DNA from: Streptomyces antarcticus
Lineage (GTDB): Bacteria > Actinomycetota > Actinomycetes > Streptomycetales > Streptomycetaceae
Assembly: GCF_026627255.1 (NCBI RefSeq)
Contig: NZ_JAPNLM010000032.1
Span: 1 to 34,118, forward strand
DNA length: 34,118 nucleotides
Reading direction: 5' to 3'
In this document: positions 24,306-33,800 of the stretch, in pieces
Position numbering within the stretch: position 1 is the first letter of the stretch
Layout: each line of letters begins with the position of its first letter
The notes under the pieces: model-generated
Seen by the model: the letters and a program-made list of their open reading frames with translations, nothing else
What the model was told of the DNA's origin: nothing
Database searches by the model: none
Translations under genes and position numbers: made by a program

Positions 24306-24524
24306 TTACCGAGAAGGGCTCATTGCGGTGACGAGGGTGGAGGAAATGTGGCCCAGGGCGGGGTCTGCAGCGATGAAGAACGTTTCGACTCCGGTCAGTT
24401 CGTTGTTCATGCGGGCCATCGGCATTTCGTAGTCCAGGTCGTGAACGTCGCGGACTCCACGGATGACGACGTCGATTCCGACTCGGCGGCAGTAGTCGAC
24501 CAGCAGGCCGCCGGTGTGGGAGTG
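24306..24524 (-). pseudogene. coaD: Phosphopantetheine adenylyltransferase (coaD), 3' fragment
   Basis: The last ~72 codons of a coaD-like gene: THTGG-type GGLLVDYCRRVGIDVVIRGV, RDVHDLDYEMPMARMNN, ELTGVETFFIAADPALGHIS and STLVTAM, then TAA at 24306. In the enzyme (phosphopantetheine + ATP to dephospho-CoA) this is the C-terminal third, with R-G-V/L-R and the ISS/T-S-L-V motif. The N-terminal part with the HxGH nucleotide motif is absent: a TGA lies at 24525-24527 in the same frame, preceded by an unrelated frame ending SGEEFLRRRSIGEALNWLRQ. It is non-functional. Confidence 0.8.
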
Positions 24525-24752
24525 TCACTGACGAAGCCAGTTCAGCGCTTCGCCGATGCTGCGGCGCCGGAGGAACTCTTCACCGGACAGTGGCAGAACC
24601 GGACAGCCTGGGGTTCGTCGCGCCGGAGCTCGCCGTGAAGGGCGGCCCGCAGGCGGATTCCGGACGCGGGCCTTCCCACCGCCGTCGTGAACAGGGAAGC
24701 CCGTCAAGCCCGTCACCCGACCGGCCGCCGAGAACCGGGCCGACCTCGATGC

Positions 24753-25349
24753 CTATGCGGCGACCCCGTCCGCGGCCTCGTCCGCCGGGCCCTGCTCCTG
24801 TTCCTGGGCCTGGTCCTGATCGCGGGGGCCGGTCGGGGGTACGAGCCCGATGGCGACCGGTGGCCGCGGGGCCTCGATGGTGTCCTGGACGCCGAGGGCT
24901 TCGGCCAGCGCGGCGAAGTTCAGCACGGGGCCGCGGCGCAGGGACTGCAGGACGGGTGTGACGGCCGTCGGCACCCGCGCCGGGCGGCTGCCCGTCGTCA
25001 GCGGCGCGGCGGCGTCCGCCTCCTCCGCCACCCGGAACACCGCCCCCTCGCGCAGCGGGTGGGGTGCGGACGCCGGCCCGGGGAGCACGGGAACGGGCTC
25101 GGGGACGACGGACCTGAAGGCGGACGTGCGCACCGCCCAGAGCACGTCGGCGGTGTCGGACGTCTCCGCGGACGCGGCCAGGCGCTGCGCCGCCTCGGCG
25201 AGGACGGTGCGGGCCAGCTCCGCGTCCCCCTCCAGGGCGTCGAGCGAGACCGTTCCACGCAGCCAGGCGTCGTCTCCGACGGCCCGGCTCACCAGCTCGG
25301 TCAGCAGGTCGTGGCGGGTGACCGGGGGGACGGCGATCGTCAGGTGCAT
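24753..25349 (-). CDS. Hypothetical protein, Ala/Val-rich
   Basis: Product of 198 residues. ATG 25349 is preceded by AAGGAG with good spacing. Residues 1-100 are well-ordered alpha/beta-like sequence (MHLTIAVPPVTRHDLLTELV, SLDALEGDAELARTVLAEAA, TADVLWAVRTSAF). The middle is Pro-rich (PEPVPVLPGPASAPHP), and the end is Gln/Glu/Asp-rich (DQDQAQEQEQGPADEAAD), probably disordered. No family recognised. It stands alone on the leftward strand, with an AT-richer upstream region at 25490-25640. Confidence 0.65.
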   Translation of the reverse strand: MHLTIAVPPVTRHDLLTELVSRAVGDDAWLRGTVSLDALEGDAELARTVLAEAAQRLAASAETSDTADVLWAVRTSAFRSVVPEPVPVLPGPASAPHPLREGAVFRVAEEADAAAPLTTGSRPARVPTAVTPVLQSLRRGPVLNFAALAEALGVQDTIEAPRPPVAIGLVPPTGPRDQDQAQEQEQGPADEAADGVAA

Positions 25350-25641
25350 GGAGAGCTCCTTCTGTGTGCCGCGGCGAGTGGAAGGTGCCGCGAGGAAGCA
25401 CGCGAATCGCCCTCGCGCAGCACCAGTCGGGAAGGGGGCTCGCTTCCGGCGCGCAGCCCCGCCCCGACGGCAGACATCCCTGGGCGCGGGGCCGGGCTTA
25501 CGGTGTGTTTTCCGCGTGGAACAATGACACCATTCGCAGGGCGTCACGAAAATGGTTTTTCGGGAGAATCCTGTGGGTTATTGGGATTCCTGAATTCGGG
25601 CTTCTGGAATTTCGATCAGTGAATTGCCCGGGCAACGAAAA
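25350..25641. promoter_or_regulatory. AT-richer intergenic region, probable promoter of the leftward hypothetical gene
   Basis: After GC-rich leader DNA, bases 25500-25640 fall to clearly lower GC, with runs such as AATGGTTTTTCGGGAG and TTATTGGGATTCCTGAATTC, the lowest-GC stretch of the right half. No gene is seen. The drop in GC suggests a promoter or a boundary of transferred DNA. Confidence 0.4.
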
Positions 25642-25669
25642 GGCTGCGACACGTCGCCGTGTCGCAGCC
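25642..25669 (-). terminator. Strong terminator of the leftward MFS operon
   Basis: GGCTGCGACAC (25642-25652) pairs perfectly with GTGTCGCAGCC (25659-25669), loop GTCGCC. Read leftward it is followed by TTTTCG, a U-tract. It lies 222 bp beyond the transporter stop. The DNA between (25670-25890) has no gene I can support, apart from a Cys-containing hydrophobic frame ending at 25739. Confidence 0.8.
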
Positions 25670-25890
25670 GCGGTGATGGGGCCCGATTCCCGCCGGAGCG
25701 GGGGAGGTCACTGTTCGTCGATCGGGGCCGGGATGTGCTCAGGGGCGCACTCGGGGCTTGCAGTGAGTGCGGCGGGTGCGGCCTCCCGCAGGCCAGTAGG
25801 CCAGGACGATGACGGTGCCGGCCGTCCCCGCCGCGCAGATGACCAGGCAGCCGCAGGACGGCCTAGTACTACAGCCGCATTTCCGGTGGA

Positions 25891-27435
25891 TCAGGCGCCG
25901 GCACCCTTTTCCTTCCGGGCGAGGAAGACCAGGGACAGCGCCGCCGCCAGCGCGGACACGCCCGCCACCACCCACATGCCGGTGTGGATGCCCGCGGTGA
26001 ACGAGGCGCCCACAGCCTCGGTCACCTCGGCCGTGGACCGGCCGCTGCCGTCGCCGCCGCTGCGTGCCACCTCGACGACCGTCGACGCGACCTGCGGGGG
26101 CACGTGCGCCGCGTCCAGCTTCTCCGGCAGCACGCCGATGAAGCGCACGGCCAGCACCGAGCCCAGGACCGAGGTCGCGAGCACCGAACCGACCTGCCGG
26201 AAGGCGGTGACCGCGTTGGAGGCCGCGCCCATCTGGGCCGGCTGGACGACCGCGAAGGCGGCGGCCGTCGACGGTGCGACCACCAGGCCGCTGCCCAAGC
26301 CCAGCAGGGCGAGGCCCAGAGCCGTGACGGCGTACCCGCTGTCCGGCTGCTGCAAGACCAGGACGACCGCCGCCGCGCCCGTGACCACGGAACCGGCGGC
26401 CAGCAGCCGTCCCGGTCCCACCTTCGACCCGATCCGCTGCGCCACCAGCGTGGACAGGACGAACGAGACCATCGCGGGCAGCAGTTTCAGGCCCGTGGCC
26501 ATCGGCGCGGTCCCCTGGACCCGCTGGAGGAACATCACTTCGAGGAAGATGACGCCGACGAAGGTGAACAGCGCGCTCGCCGACACCACCAGCGTGGCCG
26601 AAACCCGTAGGGAGCCCATCATCCGCACGTCCAGCATCGGCGTAGGCGCCCGCCGCTCCACCAGCACCAGAGCGGCCAGCGAGGCCACCGCCACCACCAG
26701 CGAGCCCACGACCACCGGATCGTCGTACCCGGCCCGGCCGCCGACCGAGATCCCGAACACCAGGGTGCCCAGGCCGACGACGGACAGGAACTGGCCGCCC
26801 AGGTCGAGCGCCCGGTCCGCGACCTTGGTCTCCTTCACGGCGTACAGCGCCATCGCCACCGTCACCACGGCGATCGGCGTGTTCACGAGATAGACGGCCG
26901 GCCAGTCGAAGCGGTCGAGCAGGGCGCCGCCGAGCAGCGGTCCGACCGCGAGACCCACGCCCGACATGGACACCCAGATGGTGATGTAGCGCAGCATGCG
27001 CGGCAGGTCGACGAAGAAGGTCGTGGTGATGATGGCCAGCGACGTCGGCAGCACCAGCGCGCCGCCGATCCCGCTGATCGCCCGTCCCACCAGTACCTGG
27101 GTGAACCCGCTCGCGGTCGCGACCACGATCGAGCCCGCGGCGAGCGCCACCACACCGATGACGAACACCCGGCGCCTGCCGAAGCGTTCGCCGAGCGCCC
27201 CGCCCGAGAGCACGCAGGCCGCCACGACCAGGGTGTACGTGCTCGACACCCAGCTGAGGTCGGCGGGCGGGACCTGCATGTCCAGCTGGAGGGCGCGCAG
27301 GGTCGAGATCGCGGCCGTCACCTCGATGAAGGACATGAACAGGCCCAGACAGGCGACGGCCAGTACCAGCCTGCCGTGCTCGATGACCGGCTTCGCCGGA
27401 GTCTCGACCGGCGTTTGGCCCGTTGTCGTGCTCAC
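25891..27435 (-). CDS. DHA2 (EmrB/QacA-type) MFS drug exporter
   Basis: Product of 514 residues with about 14 membrane segments, the DHA2 12+2 layout. The GTG at 27435 overlaps the stop of the upstream gene as GTGA. Landmarks: RLVLAVACLGLFMSFIEVTA (TM1, motif D1-like, with Glu), GALGERFGRRRVFVIG (motif A), GRAISGIGGALVLPTSLAII (motif B), SMSGVGLAVGPLLGGALLDR (motif C, antiporter signature) and the long loop before TM14. Such pumps expel drugs by proton exchange and are common in biosynthetic clusters as self-resistance or export genes. It diverges from the PKS-like operon and is the likely exporter of its product. Confidence 0.92.
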   Translation of the reverse strand: MSTTTGQTPVETPAKPVIEHGRLVLAVACLGLFMSFIEVTAAISTLRALQLDMQVPPADLSWVSSTYTLVVAACVLSGGALGERFGRRRVFVIGVVALAAGSIVVATASGFTQVLVGRAISGIGGALVLPTSLAIITTTFFVDLPRMLRYITIWVSMSGVGLAVGPLLGGALLDRFDWPAVYLVNTPIAVVTVAMALYAVKETKVADRALDLGGQFLSVVGLGTLVFGISVGGRAGYDDPVVVGSLVVAVASLAALVLVERRAPTPMLDVRMMGSLRVSATLVVSASALFTFVGVIFLEVMFLQRVQGTAPMATGLKLLPAMVSFVLSTLVAQRIGSKVGPGRLLAAGSVVTGAAAVVLVLQQPDSGYAVTALGLALLGLGSGLVVAPSTAAAFAVVQPAQMGAASNAVTAFRQVGSVLATSVLGSVLAVRFIGVLPEKLDAAHVPPQVASTVVEVARSGGDGSGRSTAEVTEAVGASFTAGIHTGMWVVAGVSALAAALSLVFLARKEKGAGA

Positions 27436-27842
27436 CGGCCCGCCTCCTTGTCCGCCAGCCGTGCCACCGCGTCGTCCCAGGCCACCGGCAGGCTGTCGTG
27501 GTCGACCGGGTAGAAGACGAACACCGAACCGTCCATCACCTTCCGCAGCCGGCTCACGATCCGGGCGTGCGGGTCCGACCGGGAGAACCGGTCGAGGGAC
27601 TCCTGGTCCGACCACGCGGACAGGGTCCAGAAGGTCTTCTTCATCGGCTCGGCCCGCAGCGAGGCACCGATCACCCCCGGAGCCGACCGCACCTGTTTCC
27701 ACACCACCAGGGACAGCAGGAAGAACCGGGGGACATCGAGCAGCGATGCGACCCGGAGCTTGGACGCCATGACCACGACGTGGCCAGCATCGGCCGTCGC
27801 GGACCCGGCGGCTGGCCCGGGCATCCAGGGAATGGTGGGCAT
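27432..27842 (-). CDS. ABM/DUF3291-like small monooxygenase-type protein
   Basis: Product of 136 residues. ATG 27842 with GAGAGAG-type sequence upstream. The fold is a ferredoxin-like antibiotic-biosynthesis-monooxygenase domain: HVVVMASKLRVASLLDVPRF, VVWKQVRSAPGVIGASLRAE, KKTFWTLSAWSDQESLDRFS, then HARIVSRLRKVM. Members act as small cofactor-free oxygenases or cyclases in polyketide pathways, or have no known activity. Its stop overlaps the transporter start by 4 nt, so the two are translated together. The family call is from pattern only. Confidence 0.7.
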   Translation of the reverse strand: MPTIPWMPGPAAGSATADAGHVVVMASKLRVASLLDVPRFFLLSLVVWKQVRSAPGVIGASLRAEPMKKTFWTLSAWSDQESLDRFSRSDPHARIVSRLRKVMDGSVFVFYPVDHDSLPVAWDDAVARLADKEAGR

Positions 27843-28299
27843 GGAGCTCTCTCCTCTACTACGGCGTCCAACGCGGGATCAAGGCGGAACCACCCGCCTC
27901 TGACAAGAGCCCGGCGGGCGGCACACCCGGACAGCCCCGGCGGGTGAACTTCGTCTCGCGAGCACAGTTGGCTCGATTCAACCCCGTGCGCACAGTCGTT
28001 CGGATCAGGACACCCCACCCAGGCCCCATCGGCCTTTCCGATGCGGACCCGGGCATCCGCGATGAACTGTTTGACCCCCGCGAGGCGGCCGACCTACGTT
28101 TCGAGCCGTGCCGGCCCGCCACCGCTGCCGTCGCCACCACCTCACACCTCACACCGATTGTCCCGCCCCGCCGCCGTCGTCGCGGGAGAACGAGAGAAGT
28201 CCAACCCCCCCACCAGAGGTCTCCCCCTCTGCGCTCCAGCCGCCGTCGCACAACGCGACCGGTTCCATGACCAACGCTCGAGCCGAAGGGCTGCCTGCC
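27843..28299. promoter_or_regulatory. Divergent promoter region of the biosynthetic cluster
   Basis: About 450 bp between divergently transcribed arms. I see no supported gene. CCGGCGGGC and CCCCGGCGGG repeats lie near 27911 and 27935. An ATG at 28267 in frame with the oxidoreductase would extend it by 11 residues. Both arms most likely start here and may share regulation. Confidence 0.5.
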
Positions 28300-29601
28300 A
28301 TGACCACCCGAGTCGCTGTCGTCGGTGCCGGCATATCCGGACTGTCCGCCGCCCACCACCTGCCGGACGACGTCGAAGTCACCGTGTACGAGAAGGACGA
28401 CCGGCCCGGCGGCCACGCGCTGACCGTCGAGGTCGAGGAGGAGGACGGCCGAACGATCGGCATCGACACCGCCTTCGTGGTCTTCAACTCCCGCACTTAC
28501 CCGCAGATCACCGCCTTCTTCGAGGAGATCGGCGCCCCCGCCCTCGACCACACCGGCGGCTTCGACTTCTTCGACCTTGACCGCGGCCTCGACTACGGGA
28601 CGACCGAGTTCGAACTCTCCGAGGAGGAGATCGCCCAGCGCTACCCGGCCGACTTCCTCACCCTGTGGCGGGATGCCGAACGCTTCCACCGCGAGGCCCC
28701 GCGCGACTTCCTGCGCAAGCGCACCGACATGGCGCTCGGCGAGTACCTGCGCCGGGGCGGCTACTCCGACGCCTTCAAGTACGGCTACGTGGTGCTGCTC
28801 GCCACCGCCGTCTGGTCGGTCCCCGCCGAGCTCATCTGGGAAATGCCCGCGACGACCGTCATCGCCTTCTTCATGTCGCACGACCCTGGCGGCCTCGGCG
28901 GACGCACCGTCAACTGGAAGACCGTCGCCGGCGGCAGCATCGAGTACGTCCGCAGGGTCGTCGCCAGCATCAACGGCAAGGTGCGCACCTCCAGCCCGGT
29001 CACCGCGGTCCGCGAAGAGGCGGACGGCGTGGTCGTCGCCACCGCCGACGGCGAGGAGCGCTACGACTACGCGGTCCTCGCCTCCCACGCCGACCAGACC
29101 CTCGCGATGCTGGAGCGGCCCAGCGCCCTCCAGGCCGACATCCTGGGCAAGGTCCGCTACAGCTCGACCAGCGCCGTCCTGCACACCGACCCGGCCGCCA
29201 TGCCGCCCCGCCGCGAGCGCTGGCAGAGCTGGAACTACGGACTCAAGACGGTCGACGGCCGCACCCGCACCTGGGTCGCGTACTACATGAACTCGCTCCA
29301 GGGCTTCACGGCCGCCAAGGACTACTTCGTCACGCTCGACTCCCCGATCGTCCCGCGCGAGGAGTTCGTGATCCGCGAACTGCCCTTCACCCACCCGATC
29401 ATCGACCTCGACGTCCGCACCATGCAGCGCACCATCTACGACGTCAACGAGACCGGCCGCATCAAGCTCGCCGGCTCCTACTTCCACTCCCCGAAGATCG
29501 GCCACGACCTGATCGGGTCCCACGAGGCCGGCTTCGTCTCCGGACTCAAGGCCGCCGAGTCCATCGTCCGCGACATCAACCCCCGCGCCGTCAAGAACTG
29601 A
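28300..29601 (+). CDS. FAD-dependent oxidoreductase (COG2907-like amine-oxidase fold)
   Basis: Product of 433 residues from ATG 28300 (GAAGGG upstream; ATG 28267 is possible). N-terminal dinucleotide fold VAVVGAGISGLSAAHHL (GxGxxG), YEKDDRPGGHA (the conserved RxGG), IDTAFVVFNSRTYPQITAFF, WKTVAGGSIEYVRRV (substrate-side motif), YDYAVLASHADQTLAML, and IKLAGSYFHSPKIGHDLIGS at the FAD end. This family includes phytoene-desaturase-like and lipid-linked oxidoreductases. In this operon it could desaturate or isomerise an acyl chain on the synthase or after release. It is first in the operon, with the ACP beginning 14 nt downstream. Confidence 0.85.
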   Translation: MTTRVAVVGAGISGLSAAHHLPDDVEVTVYEKDDRPGGHALTVEVEEEDGRTIGIDTAFVVFNSRTYPQITAFFEEIGAPALDHTGGFDFFDLDRGLDYGTTEFELSEEEIAQRYPADFLTLWRDAERFHREAPRDFLRKRTDMALGEYLRRGGYSDAFKYGYVVLLATAVWSVPAELIWEMPATTVIAFFMSHDPGGLGGRTVNWKTVAGGSIEYVRRVVASINGKVRTSSPVTAVREEADGVVVATADGEERYDYAVLASHADQTLAMLERPSALQADILGKVRYSSTSAVLHTDPAAMPPRRERWQSWNYGLKTVDGRTRTWVAYYMNSLQGFTAAKDYFVTLDSPIVPREEFVIRELPFTHPIIDLDVRTMQRTIYDVNETGRIKLAGSYFHSPKIGHDLIGSHEAGFVSGLKAAESIVRDINPRAVKN

Positions 29602-29615
29602 ATCGAGGCAGTCCC

Positions 29616-29882
29616 ATGCAGACCGTCACCGCAGTGGAAGCACAGGCCTGGCTGGTGGAGAAGCTGGCCGTCCGACTCGGCGTCGAGCCCGCCGACATCG
29701 ACGCCGACCGCTACTTCGACGAGTTCGACCTCGACTCGACCGAAGCCCTCATCCTCGCCGGCGAGCTGGAGAAGTGGCTCGGCTTCGAACTGGAGGCGAC
29801 CGCGCTCTGGTACCACCCGACCGTCGCCGCGCTGTCCGAGCACATCGCCGAGGAGAGCACACGCCATGTCGCGGCGGCCTGA
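29616..29882 (+). CDS. Stand-alone acyl carrier protein
   Basis: Product of 88 residues, normal for a discrete ACP. ATG 29616 with AGGCAG sequence upstream. Helix 1 is AVEAQAWLVEKLAVRLGV, then the phosphopantetheine site FDEFDLDSTEALILAGELEK with Ser41 (DLDST in place of DSL), then LGFELEATALWYHPTVAALS. It overlaps the thioesterase gene by 17 nt. PfaA-type synthases carry their own ACPs, so a separate ACP suggests a starter or extender unit is loaded apart, or the chain is handed on for tailoring. Confidence 0.92.
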   Translation: MQTVTAVEAQAWLVEKLAVRLGVEPADIDADRYFDEFDLDSTEALILAGELEKWLGFELEATALWYHPTVAALSEHIAEESTRHVAAA

Positions 29883-30753
29883 CCCGACCGCACCCCGTCC
29901 CGTCCTGCGGCTCCTGCGGGACGCGGACGGGCCGGCCGGCAGACGGATCTTCGCCGTCCACCCGGGCGCGCTCGCGGCCTCCGAATGGGAGGCGCTCGCC
30001 GGCCGGCTGCCCGCCGACACCGCCCTGTACCTGCTCGACCTCGGCAACGTCCCGGCATTCCTCACCGCCGCCCTCGACCCCCGTGCGCCAGCCGTCCCCA
30101 TCGGGGACCTGGCCGCCCGCTGCCTGGACGAACTGGCCGCGGCACGCATCGACACGGAGCCGTTCACGCTCGTCGGCTGGTCCTTCGGCGGGGTCGTCGC
30201 CTACGAGATCGCCGCCCGCCTCGACGGGAGCGGCCGGAGCGAGCTCCTGCGGGACCTCGTCCTGCTCGACAGCATCGCGCCCGTCCCCGCCTTCAAGCGC
30301 ACCGACGAACTCCTCGACGCCGCGATGCTCCTCGACTGGTTCGTGATGTACCTCGGTGCCAAGCGCCGCAAGTCCTTCACCTTGGGAATCCCGCCCCTCG
30401 CCACACCCGAGGACGGACTGCCGCTCGTGCTCGACGCCGCCATCGCCCAGGGCCTCCTGCCGGCCGACACCGAGCTCGCCGGACTGCGCAAGCTGTACGC
30501 CGCCTACCAGGGCGGCCTGTCCCGCAACAACCGCTGCACCGCTCCCTACGAGCCGGGCCCGCTGGAGCGCCCCCTCACCCTTGTCAAGCCGGAGCGCTCC
30601 CTGCTGCCCGCCGAAGGCAACCTCGGCTGGAGCGGCCTCAGTAGCCGCCCCGTACGCCAGATGGACGTCCCCGGCGACCACTACACGATGCTCCGCGACC
30701 CCGGGGCCGTGCACGTGCTCGCCGACCTGCTGGCCGACTCGGCCGTCGTCTGA
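29866..30753 (+). CDS. Alpha/beta-hydrolase thioesterase
   Basis: Product of 295 residues. ATG 29866 lies within the end of the ACP gene, with GAGGAGAG a few bases upstream. It reads as a PKS/NRPS-type thioesterase: FAVHPGALAASEWEALAG (oxyanion loop), the nucleophile motif LVGWSFGGVVAYE (Ser106), LVLLDSIAPV (Asp135), lid region ~140-220, and the catalytic His in VPGDHYTMLRDP (His272). It should release or proofread acyl chains carried by the synthase or the separate ACP. Coupled to the ACP by overlap and 55 nt before the synthase gene. Confidence 0.9.
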   Translation: MSRRPDPTAPRPVLRLLRDADGPAGRRIFAVHPGALAASEWEALAGRLPADTALYLLDLGNVPAFLTAALDPRAPAVPIGDLAARCLDELAAARIDTEPFTLVGWSFGGVVAYEIAARLDGSGRSELLRDLVLLDSIAPVPAFKRTDELLDAAMLLDWFVMYLGAKRRKSFTLGIPPLATPEDGLPLVLDAAIAQGLLPADTELAGLRKLYAAYQGGLSRNNRCTAPYEPGPLERPLTLVKPERSLLPAEGNLGWSGLSSRPVRQMDVPGDHYTMLRDPGAVHVLADLLADSAVV

Positions 30754-30808
30754 AACACCCGTGGATCCGGGCCCCGCCCACCCGCCGTACTCGAACGAGA
30801 GGACCGTC

Positions 30809-33800
30809 GTGCACCACTCACGTCTGGCCGAGACACCCATCGCCATCGTCGGGTTGGCCGGCCTGTTCCCCCAGTCGCGCAACTTGCGCGAGTTCTGGCA
30901 CAACATCGTCGAAGGAAACGACTGCATCGAAGATGTTCCGGCCAGCCACTGGAACCTCGACGACTACTACGATCCGGACCCCACCGCCGAGGACAAGACC
31001 TACGCCAGGCGCGGCGGCTTCCTGCCCGAGATCGCCTTCAACCCCATGGAATTCGGCCTGCCGCCGAACACCCTGGAGGTCACCGACATCCTCCAGCTCC
31101 TCTCGCTGACCGTCGCACGCGACGTCCTGCGCGACGCCGGCACCGAGAACTCCCGCTGGTACGACCCCACGCGCACCGGGGTCATCCTCGGCGTCACCGG
31201 CGCCAACTCGCTGACCCAGCCGCTCTCCGCCCGCCTGCAGACCCCCATCCTGAAGGAGGTCGTCCGCAGCGTCGGCCTCAGCGAGGCCGAGGCGGACGAG
31301 GTCGCCGAGCGTTTCAAGAAGGCCTACATCCCGTGGGAGGAGAACTCCTTCCCCGGCATGCTCGGCAACGTCGTCGCCGGACGCATCGCCAACCGCTTTG
31401 ACCTCGGCGGCACCAACTGCACCGTCGACGCGGCCTGCGCCAGCGCCCTGGCCGCCGTCAAGCTCGCGGTCAGCGAGCTCATCGAGGGCCGCGCCGACCT
31501 GATGATCACCGGCGGCTGCGACGCCGAGAACACGATCCTCATGTACATGTGCTTCAGCAAGACCCCGGCCTTCTCCAAGAGCCAGATGATCCGGCCCTTC
31601 GACGAGTCCGCCGACGGAACGCTGATCGGCGAGGGCATCGGCATGCTCGCCCTCAAGCGCCTCGCCGACGCCGAGCGCGACGGCGACCGCATCTACTCCG
31701 TCCTGCGCGGCATCGGAACCTCCAGCGACGGCCGCTTCAAGAGCATCTACGCCCCGCGCGCGCAGGGCCAGCAGCTCGCCCTGCGCCGGGCCTACGAGGA
31801 CGCCGGGGTCGCGCCCGGCTCCGTAGAGCTCTTCGAGGCGCACGGCACGGGCACCGCCGTCGGCGACCACACCGAGCTGTCCGCCCTCGGATCCTTCGTG
31901 GCCGAGGGACAGGACGCCCGCGGCTACGCCGCCATCGGCAGCGTCAAGTCCCAGATCGGACACACCAAGGCGGCCGCCGGCGCGGCCGGCCTGATCAAGC
32001 TGGCGCTCTCCCTGCACCAGAAGATCCTGCCGCCGACCATCAACGTCGAGAAGCCCAGCAAGGCCGTCGACCCGGCGGAGACCCCCTTCTACGTCAACTC
32101 CGAGGCACGCCCCTGGATCGCCGACCCCGGCCGCGACAAGCGCCGGGCCGCCGTGTCCTCCTTCGGCTTCGGCGGCACCAACTTCCACATGGTCCTGGAG
32201 GAGTACGACGCCGCCGGTGGCAAGGTCCTGGGCCCCGTCGCCCGTACCGGCCTGTGGCACGCGGCCGACCCCGATGCCCTCGCCCGCCGCCTGGAGCAGG
32301 GCGCCGCACCGGACCCCCTCGGCTGGGTGCCGGCCGGCGACGCCCGCATCGGCATCGTGGCCCGCTCGGACGCGGAGTTCGACGAACTGCGCTCCACCGC
32401 CGTCGGGCTGCTGCGGGCCAAGCCCGACGCGGCCTCCTGGCAGCACCCCAAGGGAATCACCTACCGCCGCTCCGCGCTCCCCGCCGGGACCAAGGCCGCC
32501 GCGGTCTTCGCCGGCCAGGGCAGCCAGTACACCGGCATGGGCCGCCGTGCGGCGCTCGCCGTGCCGCCCGTACTCGCCGCGTACGACCGGGCGAACCAGC
32601 TCACCAGCGGCGCCCAGACCCTCGGCCGGGTCGTGTTCCCCCCGCCGGCGTTCGACGAGGCGACCCGCACCGCGCAGGAGGAGACGCTGCGGCGCACCGA
32701 GTTCGCGCAGCCCGCGATCGGCGCCCTGTCCGCCGGTCAGTTCGCCTGGTTCCGCGAGCTCGGCTTCACCCCCGAGGGCGTGATCGGCCACTCCTTCGGC
32801 GAGCTGACCGCACTGTGGGCGGCCGGAGCGCTGGACGACGCCGGATTCGCCGAGCTGGCCCGGGCCCGCGGACTGGCCATGGCCCCGCCCGCGCAGGCCC
32901 CCGCCGACCATGACCCCGGCGCCATGGCCGCCGTACGCGGCGACCTGAGCGCGGTCGAGGCCCTCATCGCCGGGTACCGGGACGTCAGCGTCTGCAACGT
33001 CAACGCCCCCGGCCAGATCGTCGTCGGCGGCCCGACCGCCGAGATCGACCGCCTCGTCGCGGACGCCGCGGCGGGCACGATCCCCGTCAAGCGGCTCCCC
33101 GTCTCCGCGGCCTTCCACACCCGCTTCGTCGCCCACGCCGCCGACGCCTTCCGCGAGGCCGTCGCACGCGTCGACCTGTCCGCGCCCCGCATACCCGTCT
33201 ACGCGAACACCGCGGGCGCGTCCTACGGCACCGACACGGCGGCCGGCCGGCGCACCCTCGTCGACCAGCTCCTGCGGCCGGTGGCCTTCGCCGACCGCAT
33301 CGAGGAGATGTACGCCGACGGCTTCCGCGTCTTCGTCGAATTCGGCCCCAAGCGGGTCCTCTCGGACCTCGTGGACCGGATCCTCGAAGGCCGCGACGGC
33401 GTGGTGACCGTGGCGGTCGACGGCGGCCCGGCCAAGGACGGCGAGATCGCCCTCAAGCGCGCCGCGATCGAACTGGCCGTCCTCGGCCTCCCGGTCTCGG
33501 GCATCGACGACCACACCGCCACCGTTCCCGAGGCACCGGCGGGCAAGGGCATGGTGATCCCGCTGCGCGGCATCAACTACGTCACCGACGCCCGCCGCTC
33601 GGCGTACAAGGAAGCCCTGGCCGAGCCGGTCACGCGCACCGAATCCCTGCCGGCGCCCGCGCTCGGGTCCGGGGCCGAGAGCCTCAGCGAGGTCGCCCGC
33701 GAAGGGCTCGGCCTCCAGGCCGAGATCCTCGACACGCACGCCGAGACGATCCACGAGGCCGTCAAGACCCTGGAGGAGTCGGTCCGCTCCGGTACCCACC

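Noticed and set aside
24525..24716. Minus-strand frame ending SGEEFLRRRSIGEALNWLRQ
   Set aside because: It could be a remnant of a real gene, but I cannot place it in a family, and its N-terminal half looks non-coding.
25739..25975. Hydrophobic Cys-containing minus-strand frame near the transporter end
   Set aside because: It overlaps the transporter gene, has no clear start or ribosome binding site and is not recognised.
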